Position numbers and translations under genes: made by a program. A stretch of 64,000 nt of DNA from Herpetosiphon aurantiacus DSM 785. Lineage in GTDB: Bacteria; Chloroflexota; Chloroflexia; Chloroflexales; Herpetosiphonaceae. This document shows, one piece after another, positions 44,550-52,729 of the stretch. The notes under the pieces are model-generated. The model worked only from the letters and a program-made list of their open reading frames with translations. It had not been told where the DNA came from and did no database searches. The first letter of the stretch is position 1, and every line of letters starts with the position of its first letter. Location: the NCBI GenBank assembly GCA_000018565.1, contig CP000875.1, positions 945,199 to 1,009,198 of the forward strand, in the 5' to 3' direction.

Positions 44550-45076
44550 GATGATGCAGGTTATTGGGTAGAGGTACATCCATTGCCGCCGCAACGCGGA
44601 TCAGCACGATTAATTGAGACACCACAACACCACCAAATCTCGAACGATCTAAAGTACAATCCCTAGTTGTTCTTATGCTACGAATATGTTAAGCTTCGGC
44701 TTGAAGATCCTTGTACAGGATTATTTCGCAACATAATAGAGCAAGGAGGATAATTTTTAACAGCAACTTAGGCGCATAATGGCTTAAATGAACCAGCAAA
44801 ACCCTAACTCAACCACAATCCTCACATACCATCCACAACCCTTTTACCCATTGCTGGAACATTTCCGCCATCAAGAACACAATCTACTGTGGTAACAACA
44901 ACTTGGCTTTGGGCATATAACATCTCGATCTCCTCGCTACCCACTGTTACCACCCAATACCGCTCCATCTATCAGGGTAATTTTTAATTCGTTGCATCCA
45001 ACGTGTGATTCACGATAGCCATAGCCGCTAAGACTGGCAGTTTCGGTGTCGAAACCGCTAGTCCGATCAGTCATTG

Positions 45077-45115
45077 TTTAGATCTCGATTCATCTCAAGG
45101 TGATTTAGATCTTGA
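45077..45115 (+). promoter_or_regulatory. Direct-repeat operator candidate before UnbV2
   Basis: TTTAGATCTCGA (45077-45088) and TTTAGATCTTGA (45104-45115) are direct repeats 27 bp apart, differing at one base, just before the UnbV paralogue. Direct half-sites of this spacing suit AraC-type regulators, two of which are encoded downstream. The link is inferred. Confidence 0.5.
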
Positions 45116-45153
45116 CTGTTTGCGTATCTAAAAGTTTCCTTATAGGAGGTGCT

Positions 45154-47097
45154 GTGCGTATGATTAGGAGCTTGTGGCAAAAATATCACGGACGTTTGAT
45201 CGTTAGCCTTATCCTATTGATCTGCTTTGGCTTAGCCCGAGAACCACAGTTATCGGCAGCAGAACGCAGCGAATTAGCCAAATCGTTTCAATTTACCCCC
45301 GCAATCCTGCCAACATTAAGTGGTTATCCCCAATCGACTATTCGGACGGTCAATCCGAGCCTGGCCCATATTAGCGCTTGGATCTCATCGGTTGGAGCGG
45401 CAATCGCCATCAACGATCTTGATGCTGATGGGTTATCCAATGATATTTGCTATGTTGACCCACGCATTGATCAAGTGATTGTTACTCCCGTATCTCAGGC
45501 CAATTTGCGCTACCTGCCATTTGCGCTTAATCCCAGCCCACGGCCCTATAACCCAACCACGATGGCCCCAATGGGATGTTTACCGGGTGATTTCAACGAA
45601 GATGGTGTGCTTGATCTCTTGGTTTATTACTGGGGACGCACACCACTGCTGTTTTTCCAACAACCAACCGATGGTTCGCTTACCGCTGAGCGATTCGTTG
45701 TCGAAGAACTCATGAGCCAGTCCGAACGTTGGTATACCAGTGCAGGGTTACTTGCCGATTTCGATGGCGATGGCCATCAAGATTTAATTCTAGGAAATTA
45801 TTTTCCCGATGGAGCGCAGATCTTAGATGAAAACTCGAGCAAGGCTGAGTCGATGCAGGCCTCAATGTCGCGAGCGTTCAACGGAGGAAACAAACACTTC
45901 TTGCGCTGGACTGCTCGTCCTGATCAACCATTTGGGGTGCAGTTTATGCCGGTTGAGCAGGTGCTCGAACGCGAACTTAATCATGGCTGGACATTTGCAC
46001 TCGGTGCTGCTGACCTCAACGGCGACCTGTTACCAGAACTCTATATTGCTAACGATTTCGGCCCTGATCGGTTACTGCTTAATCAATCAACGCCTGGCAA
46101 GCTAAAGTTTTCATTACTGGAAGGCCAAGCGGGGTTTAATATCCCAAGCTCAAAAAGGGTCGGCCATGACTCGTTCAAGGGCATGGGTGTTGAATTCAGC
46201 GATCTCAACGGCGATGCTATTCCAGATATTCTTGTCAGCAACATTACGACCAATTATGGATTGCATGAGAGTAACTTTGCCTTTCTCAGCACTGGAGATC
46301 AAACAGGTTTTACCCAAGGCCTTGCCCCTTACCGCGATCATAGCGAGGCTTTGGGTTTAGCTCGCAGCGGCTGGGGATGGGATATTCGGGTGGCGGATTT
46401 TAATAACGATACCAGTCTTGAGATAGTGCAGGCAACCGGATTTGTTAAAGGAACGGTTAATAATTGGCCTGAACTCCAAGAATTAGCAACTGGTAATGAT
46501 GCCTTATTGGCTGATCCTGCTAGTTGGCCCAGCTTTCAAGCTGGCGATGATATTGCTGGGCATCAAATTAATCCTTTTTTTGTTCGTGATGCCACTGGCC
46601 GCTATCACAATCTTGCCGCCGAGCTTAATTTGGATACTCCTCATGTAACCCGTGGCATTGCTACTGCCGATGTTGATGGTGATGGACGCTTAGATTTTGC
46701 CTTAGCCAATCAATGGGAATCATCGTGGTTCTATCACAATACAAGCCCGATTAACACCAAAGCGTTGGGCCTTCGCCTACGCCTACCGCTCGACGTTAAT
46801 CAGCCTTTGGCCGTGTTATCAGGGTATCAGAGCGATCCGACCCCAAGTTTGGCGGCAATTGGCGCAAGCGCCACGATCACCCTTCCCGATGGTCGTACCT
46901 TGGTTGCCCAAGTTGATGGTGGTAATGGACACTCCGGCAAACGCAGCTATGATCTGCATTTCGGTTTAGGTGAGCTGAAGGGTGATAGTCAGATTAATGT
47001 CGAAATTACCTGGCGAACAAGGGATGGGGAGATTGTAAAAACGCGCCAATTACTCAAACCTGGAAATTATACGATATTGCTCGGCTCGACGAATTGA
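45154..47097 (+). CDS. UnbV paralogue (second locus)
   Basis: 647 aa from the GTG at 45154, four bases after GGAGG; the ATG at 45160 is ten bases away and an alternative. An N-terminal anchor helix (LIVSLILLICFGLA) exports it. Calcium loops DLDADGLSND, DFNEDGVLD, DFDGDGHQD, DLNGDLLPE, DLNGDAIPD, DFNNDTSLE and DVDGDGRLD match those of UnbV position by position, and the C-terminal ASPIC/UnbV domain is complete (GGNGHSGKRSYDLHFGLG identical in both). It shares long identical stretches with the operon copy, so the two arose by duplication. It starts the plus-strand locus. Confidence 0.9.
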   Translation: MRMIRSLWQKYHGRLIVSLILLICFGLAREPQLSAAERSELAKSFQFTPAILPTLSGYPQSTIRTVNPSLAHISAWISSVGAAIAINDLDADGLSNDICYVDPRIDQVIVTPVSQANLRYLPFALNPSPRPYNPTTMAPMGCLPGDFNEDGVLDLLVYYWGRTPLLFFQQPTDGSLTAERFVVEELMSQSERWYTSAGLLADFDGDGHQDLILGNYFPDGAQILDENSSKAESMQASMSRAFNGGNKHFLRWTARPDQPFGVQFMPVEQVLERELNHGWTFALGAADLNGDLLPELYIANDFGPDRLLLNQSTPGKLKFSLLEGQAGFNIPSSKRVGHDSFKGMGVEFSDLNGDAIPDILVSNITTNYGLHESNFAFLSTGDQTGFTQGLAPYRDHSEALGLARSGWGWDIRVADFNNDTSLEIVQATGFVKGTVNNWPELQELATGNDALLADPASWPSFQAGDDIAGHQINPFFVRDATGRYHNLAAELNLDTPHVTRGIATADVDGDGRLDFALANQWESSWFYHNTSPINTKALGLRLRLPLDVNQPLAVLSGYQSDPTPSLAAIGASATITLPDGRTLVAQVDGGNGHSGKRSYDLHFGLGELKGDSQINVEITWRTRDGEIVKTRQLLKPGNYTILLGSTN

Positions 47098-47110
47098 TGC
47101 TCTTGCAGCG

Positions 47111-47140
47111 TTGCTGATTACCAAGCCTCAGAATCAGCAA
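47111..47140 (+). promoter_or_regulatory. Hairpin between the UnbV and UnbU paralogues
   Basis: Perfect 9-bp arms TTGCTGATT / AATCAGCAA around a 12-base loop; no T run. It may reduce read-through or stabilise the upstream mRNA. Confidence 0.45.
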
Positions 47141-47193
47141 GGGTAGCGCTAACCTGCGTACAATAGAGGCTCGTTAGATAGGTGTGTGTGAGT

Positions 47194-48111
47194 ATGATCG
47201 ATCCAAAACCAGATGTGCGGGTGATGGCACTCCGTCGCTTTGCGATTGCCATTACCGTTTTGAACATTTTAGGCCGGACTGTCTTTGGTTTTGAACAGCC
47301 ATGGTCATATGTTGTGGCCGCACTAGCCACGACCTATGGAATGGAACTATTGCTTGAGTGGTTGGCTGCCCGTGATGAATCACGGCCTGTTCGTTATGGC
47401 GGTGGTTGGCGTTGTATAGTCGATTTTCTGCTATCTGCGCATATTACTGGGCTTGCAATTAGTATGCTTGTCTATGCCAACCAGCGGATTTGGCCAATTG
47501 TTTTTGCTTCAGCTGTGGCAATTGGCTCTAAAACCCTGTTTCGGGCACCGCATGCCCGCGGCGAACGCCACTTTCTCAACCCATCTAACTTTGGAATTTC
47601 AGTGGCATTAGTCTTGTTTCCTGCGGTAAGTATTGTCCCGCCATATCATTTTACCGAAAATATCTATGGCATAGCCGATCTCCTAATACCGGTCATCATC
47701 GTCATTTCTGGCTCATTCCTGAATATTCATTTTACGAAACGCTTGCCGCTGATTCTTGGCTGGATTGGCGGGTTCGTCCTGCAAGCAGCCTTAGGAACGA
47801 TCATCAGTGGACATTTATTTGGGCCGGCATTGCTCCCGATGACGAGTGTCGCCTTTACCCTCTTTACCTTCTATATGATCACCGATCCTGGGACAACCCC
47901 TAGTAAACCGTGGCATCAGTGCCTCTTTGGGGTTGCGGTAGCGCTGGTTTATCGCTTATTAATGATGGCAAATGTGGTGTTTGATCTATTCTTTGCGCTT
48001 TCGATTGTCTGTATTATGCGGGGAATCTGGCTCCATTATCAGGCTTGGGCTGCCAAACGCAGTTCTATCCAGATCGCAACGTCGAACCTAGCTCCTAGAG
48101 TAGAAGCCTAA
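47194..48111 (+). CDS. UnbU paralogue (second locus), RnfD/NqrB-like
   Basis: 305 aa, the same length as the operon copy, from the ATG at 47194; this start aligns exactly (MIDPKPDVRVMALRRFAIAI against MQTAVPDIRIMALRRFAIAI). GTGs at 47182 and 47188 are alternatives, and the ribosome-binding site is weak. RHFLNPSNFGI, FTKRLPLI and FTFYMITDPGTTPS are conserved. Polytopic membrane protein, likely partner of the UnbV paralogue. Confidence 0.9.
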   Translation: MIDPKPDVRVMALRRFAIAITVLNILGRTVFGFEQPWSYVVAALATTYGMELLLEWLAARDESRPVRYGGGWRCIVDFLLSAHITGLAISMLVYANQRIWPIVFASAVAIGSKTLFRAPHARGERHFLNPSNFGISVALVLFPAVSIVPPYHFTENIYGIADLLIPVIIVISGSFLNIHFTKRLPLILGWIGGFVLQAALGTIISGHLFGPALLPMTSVAFTLFTFYMITDPGTTPSKPWHQCLFGVAVALVYRLLMMANVVFDLFFALSIVCIMRGIWLHYQAWAAKRSSIQIATSNLAPRVEA

Positions 48112-48140
48112 TCTGCTGCTCGTCATTTGAGGAGGTCGCG

Positions 48141-49019
48141 ATGTCCTTGGAATCGGGATTAATCAACGAGGTAAAGGGGAAGCTTGCTGATCAACGAGGA
48201 ACGCTATCGAGTATTCGCCAGCCATCAAGACCAGACCAGTGGCATGATCACGATCAAACAACCCATTATAGCGCGGCGGTTGAGCGGGTTATTGGCGTAA
48301 TGCGGGGCCAATCCCATGAATTATTACGGCTGGAACAATTAGCTGATATTGCAAACCTTAGCCCTTTCCATTTTAATCGTATCTTCCGCCAAACGGTTGG
48401 GCTGCCACCTGGTAAATTTTTATCAACCCTGCGGCTTGATCGGGCCAAGCGTTTATTGCTTACCACCGATTTAAGTATTACTACAATTTGTTTCGAGGCA
48501 GGCTATAGTAGTTTAGGCACGTTTACGACCCAGTTCACCCAGGTTGTTGGGGTTTCACCGCGACGCTTGCGCTTGCTCAGGGCCACATTTGAAACTCCGC
48601 GCTTGGATCGTTTACACCACCAATATGTTCATGAAACCAAACCTGATCAACAAGCATTGACGGTGCATGGGAGCATCATTGCCCCAGAAAGCTTTAGTGG
48701 CTCGATTTTTATCGGTCTCTACCCAATTGCAGCGCCTTTAGGCCAGCCTGTTAGTTGTGTTTTTCTTAATGCACTTGGCGATTTTCAACTCAAGGCTGAA
48801 AAGCCAGGCCGATACCATCTATTTGCAGGAGCTATACCTTGGTCGAATGACCCCTTGGCCTATCTCTTACCTTGTGAACAGACGGCTTGGTTTGCTAGAA
48901 CCGCCAGTGTTATTATGCTCCGTTCAGATACGTTTACGAGCTGTGGCGTAATGAGTCTACGCCGTCGCCGCCCAACTGATCCCCCACTGCTGACGATACC
49001 CTCAGCCCTGACAACCTAA
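48141..49019 (+). CDS. AraC-type regulator 1 with novel C-terminal domain
   Basis: 292 aa with GAGGAGG before the ATG. The DNA-binding domain lies in the N-terminal half (about 45-150), with two helix-turn-helix units (LEQLADIANLSPFHFNRIF and ITTICFEAGYSSLGTFTTQF). The C-terminal about 110 residues form a separate domain with IGLYP, a central YHLFAGAIPWSNDPLAYLL and a closing RRPTDPPLL. The same domain occurs in the second regulator at 49968. HTH-first order is unusual for AraC. The C-terminal part may sense a ligand. Confidence 0.88.
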   Translation: MSLESGLINEVKGKLADQRGTLSSIRQPSRPDQWHDHDQTTHYSAAVERVIGVMRGQSHELLRLEQLADIANLSPFHFNRIFRQTVGLPPGKFLSTLRLDRAKRLLLTTDLSITTICFEAGYSSLGTFTTQFTQVVGVSPRRLRLLRATFETPRLDRLHHQYVHETKPDQQALTVHGSIIAPESFSGSIFIGLYPIAAPLGQPVSCVFLNALGDFQLKAEKPGRYHLFAGAIPWSNDPLAYLLPCEQTAWFARTASVIMLRSDTFTSCGVMSLRRRRPTDPPLLTIPSALTT

Positions 49020-49028
49020 AATCTGCAT

Positions 49029-49062
49029 GCACTCTTCCATTTGAGGTCTCATGGAAGAGTGC
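49029..49062 (+). terminator. Hairpin after AraC regulator 1
   Basis: Perfect 12-bp stem GCACTCTTCCAT / ATGGAAGAGTGC, followed by a C-rich then TTCTTT tract. A probable terminator that would split the locus into two transcripts. Confidence 0.65.
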
Positions 49063-49335
49063 CCCCCTTCTTTGACAAAAAATGCGCAATCTAGAAGAAG
49101 TAATTAGCCCAAACGTTGCGTATGCTAGCGTCAAGCAATCCAATCACCCTACCAATCCTTCTCGCATTCCACATTCCATTCATCCAAACCACGTACATAC
49201 CTTTTCTGATCAATCCATATTGCTAAAAACACTTGGCAAATTCACAAACCCAATGGCTAGCGTTAATCCATGCGTGGGTTGATGCAGGCCTCAGGGTGCT
49301 GAACGTTGGTGGCTCTAAACAAAAGGAGTTGCATG

Positions 49336-49950
49336 ATGAAGCCACTCGAACTCATTCAGGCCATTCGAATGATTAAACGCCAAGCCCTTGCGCAATCGAC
49401 CCAACTTGCCCAACTAAGGCAAGCTTTGATTGCCTTTGTCTCGGAGCCAGCCAATCGCCAAGTTAATCTTACGAATACTAGTTGTGGATTGTATACGCGG
49501 ATCTTGCTTAATTCCTTTGATGATGATTTTCAAATTGTGGTTGTGTTGTGGGGACCCCAAAGTGCCAGCCCAATTCATGATCATAATGGAACTGTTGGGG
49601 CGGTTGCTGCCTTAGCTGGACATACCATCGAAGCAAAATATCAGATTCTCCGCACCGAAGCTCAGCGTGCATGGCTCCAAAAGCAAGAAACAAGCGTATT
49701 AGAGGCCACCTATGTAACCCCGATCTTACCTGATGAAACGAGCCAACTCCACGATATGGTCAACGCAACTGATACCTGGGCAGCAACAGTTCATATTTAT
49801 CTTACGCCGATCACCGATTTTTATATTTACGAGCCCCAGCCTGATGGAACATATATCATGGTCGAGCGCAAACTCTGGTTCGATGGTGATAATGCTTGGC
49901 AAACTTGGCAGACTCCACTTCAGCAAGAAGTCTTGGGATCAGGCTCCTAG
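49336..49950 (+). CDS. Cysteine dioxygenase-like cupin protein
   Basis: 204 aa from the second of two adjacent ATGs (49336), seven bases after AAGGAG; 49333 is possible. Cupin core with WGPQSASPIHDHNG (two iron-ligand histidines), and the third ligand candidate in TVHIYLTP. LHDMVN before it and YTRILL upstream are arranged as in bacterial type I cysteine dioxygenases, which oxidise cysteine or related thiols to sulfinates. Substrate is uncertain; related enzymes act on 3-mercaptopropionate. A thiol-oxidising enzyme beside the UnbUV pair suggests sulfur or redox handling in this locus. Confidence 0.78.
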   Translation: MKPLELIQAIRMIKRQALAQSTQLAQLRQALIAFVSEPANRQVNLTNTSCGLYTRILLNSFDDDFQIVVVLWGPQSASPIHDHNGTVGAVAALAGHTIEAKYQILRTEAQRAWLQKQETSVLEATYVTPILPDETSQLHDMVNATDTWAATVHIYLTPITDFYIYEPQPDGTYIMVERKLWFDGDNAWQTWQTPLQQEVLGSGS

Positions 49951-49967
49951 CGAAGGAACTATAGCGT

Positions 49968-50858
49968 ATGACGTATGGCCCACCAGCGCACACAAGTTTT
50001 GATCATTCAAGCATTACGCATCAACAACAGGCCGTTCGGCAGGTCGTTGAAACGATGCGGCAGAATTTCTGGAATCCTATGTCGCTGAATGATATGGCTG
50101 AAATGGCTAACTTCAGTCCATGTTATTTCAACCAAGTATTTCGTTCGATTGTGGGAATTCCGCCCAGCCGCTATTTGACGGCACTCCGGATAGATGCCGC
50201 CAAACGTCTTTTGATCGATACGACCCTGCGGGTGATCGATATTTGCTACGAGGTTGGCTATAACAGCCTCGGAACCTTTAGTTCACGTTTTACCGAGTTG
50301 GTAGGTATTTCACCGCAAGGGTTTCGCGAGTTAGCCGATCAAGACAATTGGCGCTTGTTTCAGGCGTTTCTCCAAGCCCAAAAACGAGCATTACCAAGCG
50401 TATTTCATTCACACAAACAAATCGCTATGGGTTCGGTTTATGCCCCTCAAGCAACCCAAACACCCGTTGCGATTAAAACCAAGCGGCCAGCAACACCCAC
50501 CCTAATTGGCTTGTATCCCTTACCAATGCCTCAAGGCAAGCCGATTGCCTATACGATTGCGCCTGCATCCCGCTTATATATGCTTCCACCCGTTGCCGAT
50601 GGCCGTTATTACGTTTTTGCAACAGCATTCGAGTGGTCGCAAGACCCTCGATCGTTTTTATTACTCGATTGGCAACGAGAAGATCTTTTGGTTGGCATGG
50701 GTGATCGGCCCTTATGGGTTCGTAATGGTCGCTATCAAAACCATATTGATCTCAATCTGCGCCCAATGCAGCCAACTGATCCGCCCCTTCTTAGCGCATT
50801 GTTTTATTTTATGGTACTTGCTCAGCAACAGCTTGAGCTTTTTGTCCAAAGGAGTTAG
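49968..50858 (+). CDS. AraC-type regulator 2 with the same C-terminal domain
   Basis: 296 aa from ATG, 17 bp after the dioxygenase stop. N-terminal AraC HTH pair (LNDMAEMANFSPCYFNQVF and VIDICYEVGYNSLGTFSSRF) at about 30-115, a linker, then the C-terminal domain with IGLYPLPMPQGKP, YYVFATAFEWSQDPRSFLL and MQPTDPPLL. It is paralogous to regulator 1 but diverged outside the motifs. The two may recognise related sites and respond to different signals. The following gene begins 3 bp after its stop. Confidence 0.88.
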   Translation: MTYGPPAHTSFDHSSITHQQQAVRQVVETMRQNFWNPMSLNDMAEMANFSPCYFNQVFRSIVGIPPSRYLTALRIDAAKRLLIDTTLRVIDICYEVGYNSLGTFSSRFTELVGISPQGFRELADQDNWRLFQAFLQAQKRALPSVFHSHKQIAMGSVYAPQATQTPVAIKTKRPATPTLIGLYPLPMPQGKPIAYTIAPASRLYMLPPVADGRYYVFATAFEWSQDPRSFLLLDWQREDLLVGMGDRPLWVRNGRYQNHIDLNLRPMQPTDPPLLSALFYFMVLAQQQLELFVQRS

Positions 50859-50861
50859 TCC

Positions 50862-52046
50862 ATGACCTCAAGTGCAACTGAAAAAGCCTTGTTAGAACCA
50901 GCCGACGATGTTCCAGTGATCCGAGGATTGCCGAATATCCAAACAAACCAGTACACAATCTCCGTCCTTACTGCCGATGCCTCTTCAAAAGCTTTAACCA
51001 CGATTCAAAAACAAATTGTTTCGGCGATCCATGTGCATAGTTTGACCCAACTCCCAGCGTTGCATAAGGTTGTCGATACCATGTTTATTGTAACGGCCCA
51101 TGCCCCGACGACCCTTAAGCGCGGCGATGTATTGGCCGTCGATCAACGTTCTAATCGGATTTCGCTGCTCCGTGATGGCCAAAGCCGCCCATATTTAGAT
51201 ATTTCTAGCGCCTATCAGGCACATCTTTGGGATGTCGCGGTCAATTCAGATCGCAGTCGGGTGTATGTTTCGATGAGTGGTATGCGTGGCCCTACGGCCT
51301 CACACGTTGGGGTTGCCGGAACCAGCGCCGTTCTTGAGATTGATGCTCAAAGCGGCAATTTGCTGCGAGCTTTTACGGCCTATGATGAGGTCTCAGGCCT
51401 GCCTTACCAAGATCAGATGCTTGATTTGGCTGGTTTAGTGATCACTCCTGATGATACACAAGTGCTTGCCTGCGATTTTAACAATTGGCAAGGCAATGGC
51501 AAGGTCATCGCGATCAATCTTCAGACTGGCACGATTTCAGTGCTTGCCGATGAGCTTGATCAGCCCTCGACGCTAAGTGTTGATGGCCCAGATCATGTGT
51601 TGGTTGCGAATACCCGTCAACCGCATGGCAAAGCTAGTGGCGGCCAGATTATTCGGATCAATACCCGAACTGGCACAAAAGAGATCGTTGGCGAAATCTC
51701 GGGGGTTGATGCCTCGCTGGTTGGAGTTGTACGGCTACCTGATGGTTCATTCGCAGGCACGATGAGCGAAGGCACCCAAGAAAAATGTATGGTTTTTCAT
51801 ATGGAGGCCGGCAGCAGCCAGCATCGGATTATCTGGCATCCTCAGCCTGGCTTTCTTGGCTCGGGAATTTCAGTTCAGGACGATACATTATGGGTTGCTG
51901 AAACGCTGCGTGGACGAGCGTACCAGCTTGATTTTAACGGCAATATTAAGCAATTTGTTCAAGTATACGCCGGAGTTGACCAAGATAACCTTGAGTTTAT
52001 GTTCCGCGGCTTTGATACGCTCGAGAGCGTTCAAGTTGTGGCCTAA
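50862..52046 (+). CDS. SMP-30-like beta-propeller protein
   Basis: 394 aa with AAAGGAG before the ATG. Repeated four-strand blades with phrases such as GDVLAVDQRSNRISLL, DVAVNSDRSRVYVS, LAGLVITPDDTQVLACDFN, GTSAVLEIDAQSGNLL and GQIIRINTRTGTKEIVG indicate a six- to seven-bladed propeller of the SMP-30/gluconolactonase or YncE-like group. No signal peptide, so cytoplasmic. Lactonase ligands cannot be assigned by eye. It sits inside the locus with 3-48 bp gaps to its neighbours. Confidence 0.7.
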   Translation: MTSSATEKALLEPADDVPVIRGLPNIQTNQYTISVLTADASSKALTTIQKQIVSAIHVHSLTQLPALHKVVDTMFIVTAHAPTTLKRGDVLAVDQRSNRISLLRDGQSRPYLDISSAYQAHLWDVAVNSDRSRVYVSMSGMRGPTASHVGVAGTSAVLEIDAQSGNLLRAFTAYDEVSGLPYQDQMLDLAGLVITPDDTQVLACDFNNWQGNGKVIAINLQTGTISVLADELDQPSTLSVDGPDHVLVANTRQPHGKASGGQIIRINTRTGTKEIVGEISGVDASLVGVVRLPDGSFAGTMSEGTQEKCMVFHMEAGSSQHRIIWHPQPGFLGSGISVQDDTLWVAETLRGRAYQLDFNGNIKQFVQVYAGVDQDNLEFMFRGFDTLESVQVVA

Positions 52047-52093
52047 GTCTGTGCCTATGAAGCCTTGCATGGGCGGTTTGGGAGGATTTGATC

Positions 52094-52588
52094 ATGGCTG
52101 ATTCTCAGTCGGTACCACCAATTGAACTTGTGACCTATATCAATGTTGTACCCGCACGCGTCTATGAGACCCTGACAACGGGTGCAGGATGGGACGCGTG
52201 GTTTACCCAAGGAACAACAATCGACCCTCGGCCTGGAGGCAAGATTCACTTGCGTTGGCAGAATTTTGGGGCTGGCCGTTGGACTGCCGAAGATGGCGGC
52301 CCGGTACTTGAGGCCTTACCTGCCCAACGCTTTGTATTTCAGTGGTCGCCAAGTGGTGAGCCAACAACCGTAGCCTTTACATTAAAGCCGCTTGGCACTG
52401 GAACGTTCGTCCATTTGGTCGAACAAGGCTACAAGCAAACGACCTCATCACTTCAAGCATGTTTAGGCTGTGCTACTGGCTGGGGTGAGGCGCTCACGCT
52501 TTTGAAATTTTACCTTGAACACGGCATCACCTATGGAACAGTTCCTCCAGCAGCTGCCGAACTCGTAGCAATTCAAGCTGAAGGTTAA
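52094..52588 (+). CDS. SRPBCC (AHSA1-like) family protein
   Basis: 164 aa from the ATG at 52094, nine bases after GGAGG; a TTG at 52088 is too near. The helix-grip fold is shown by VPARVYETLTTGAGWDAWFT, the loop DPRPGGKIHLRW, RFVFQW, and the C-terminal helix with GWGEALTLLKFYLEHG. The fold binds hydrophobic ligands such as polyketides and lipids, or assists Hsp90. In this context, binding of a hydrophobic natural product is plausible. Confidence 0.85.
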   Translation: MADSQSVPPIELVTYINVVPARVYETLTTGAGWDAWFTQGTTIDPRPGGKIHLRWQNFGAGRWTAEDGGPVLEALPAQRFVFQWSPSGEPTTVAFTLKPLGTGTFVHLVEQGYKQTTSSLQACLGCATGWGEALTLLKFYLEHGITYGTVPPAAAELVAIQAEG

Positions 52589-52729
52589 AGTAAAAAAACG
52601 TTAAAAGATCGAAAGATCGAAGAACACAAGCAGATACCGATAGCGCATACTAAGGGTAGGCGCAAGCAGCAATACGGGAATTCTCCAACCGCCTATAGGT
52701 TCTCAATGGCTAACTTAAGGAGTTCTCAG

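Larger units (their letters stand above)
44194..45153. other. 960-bp divergent intergenic region between the two UnbV/UnbU loci
   Basis: It should hold both promoters. Near the UnbL side the sequence CCTATACTGTCATAGG (44287-44302) is an inverted repeat. AAGGAGG at 44743-44749 is a perfect ribosome-binding sequence with no start codon at usable distance, a possible relic of a lost gene. A 36-codon frame at 44788-44898 is Pro/Asn/His-rich with no supporting site. The 52-bp terminator-like repeat is at 44498. No tRNA or other RNA recognised. Confidence 0.5.

Noticed and set aside
44509-44680. Minus-strand frame of about 57 codons ending at the repeat
   Set aside because: No start codon with a binding site; it overlaps the terminator-like repeat and could be chance.
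44788-44898. 36-codon small gene
   Set aside because: No ribosome-binding site at proper distance and no similarity to any peptide precursor.
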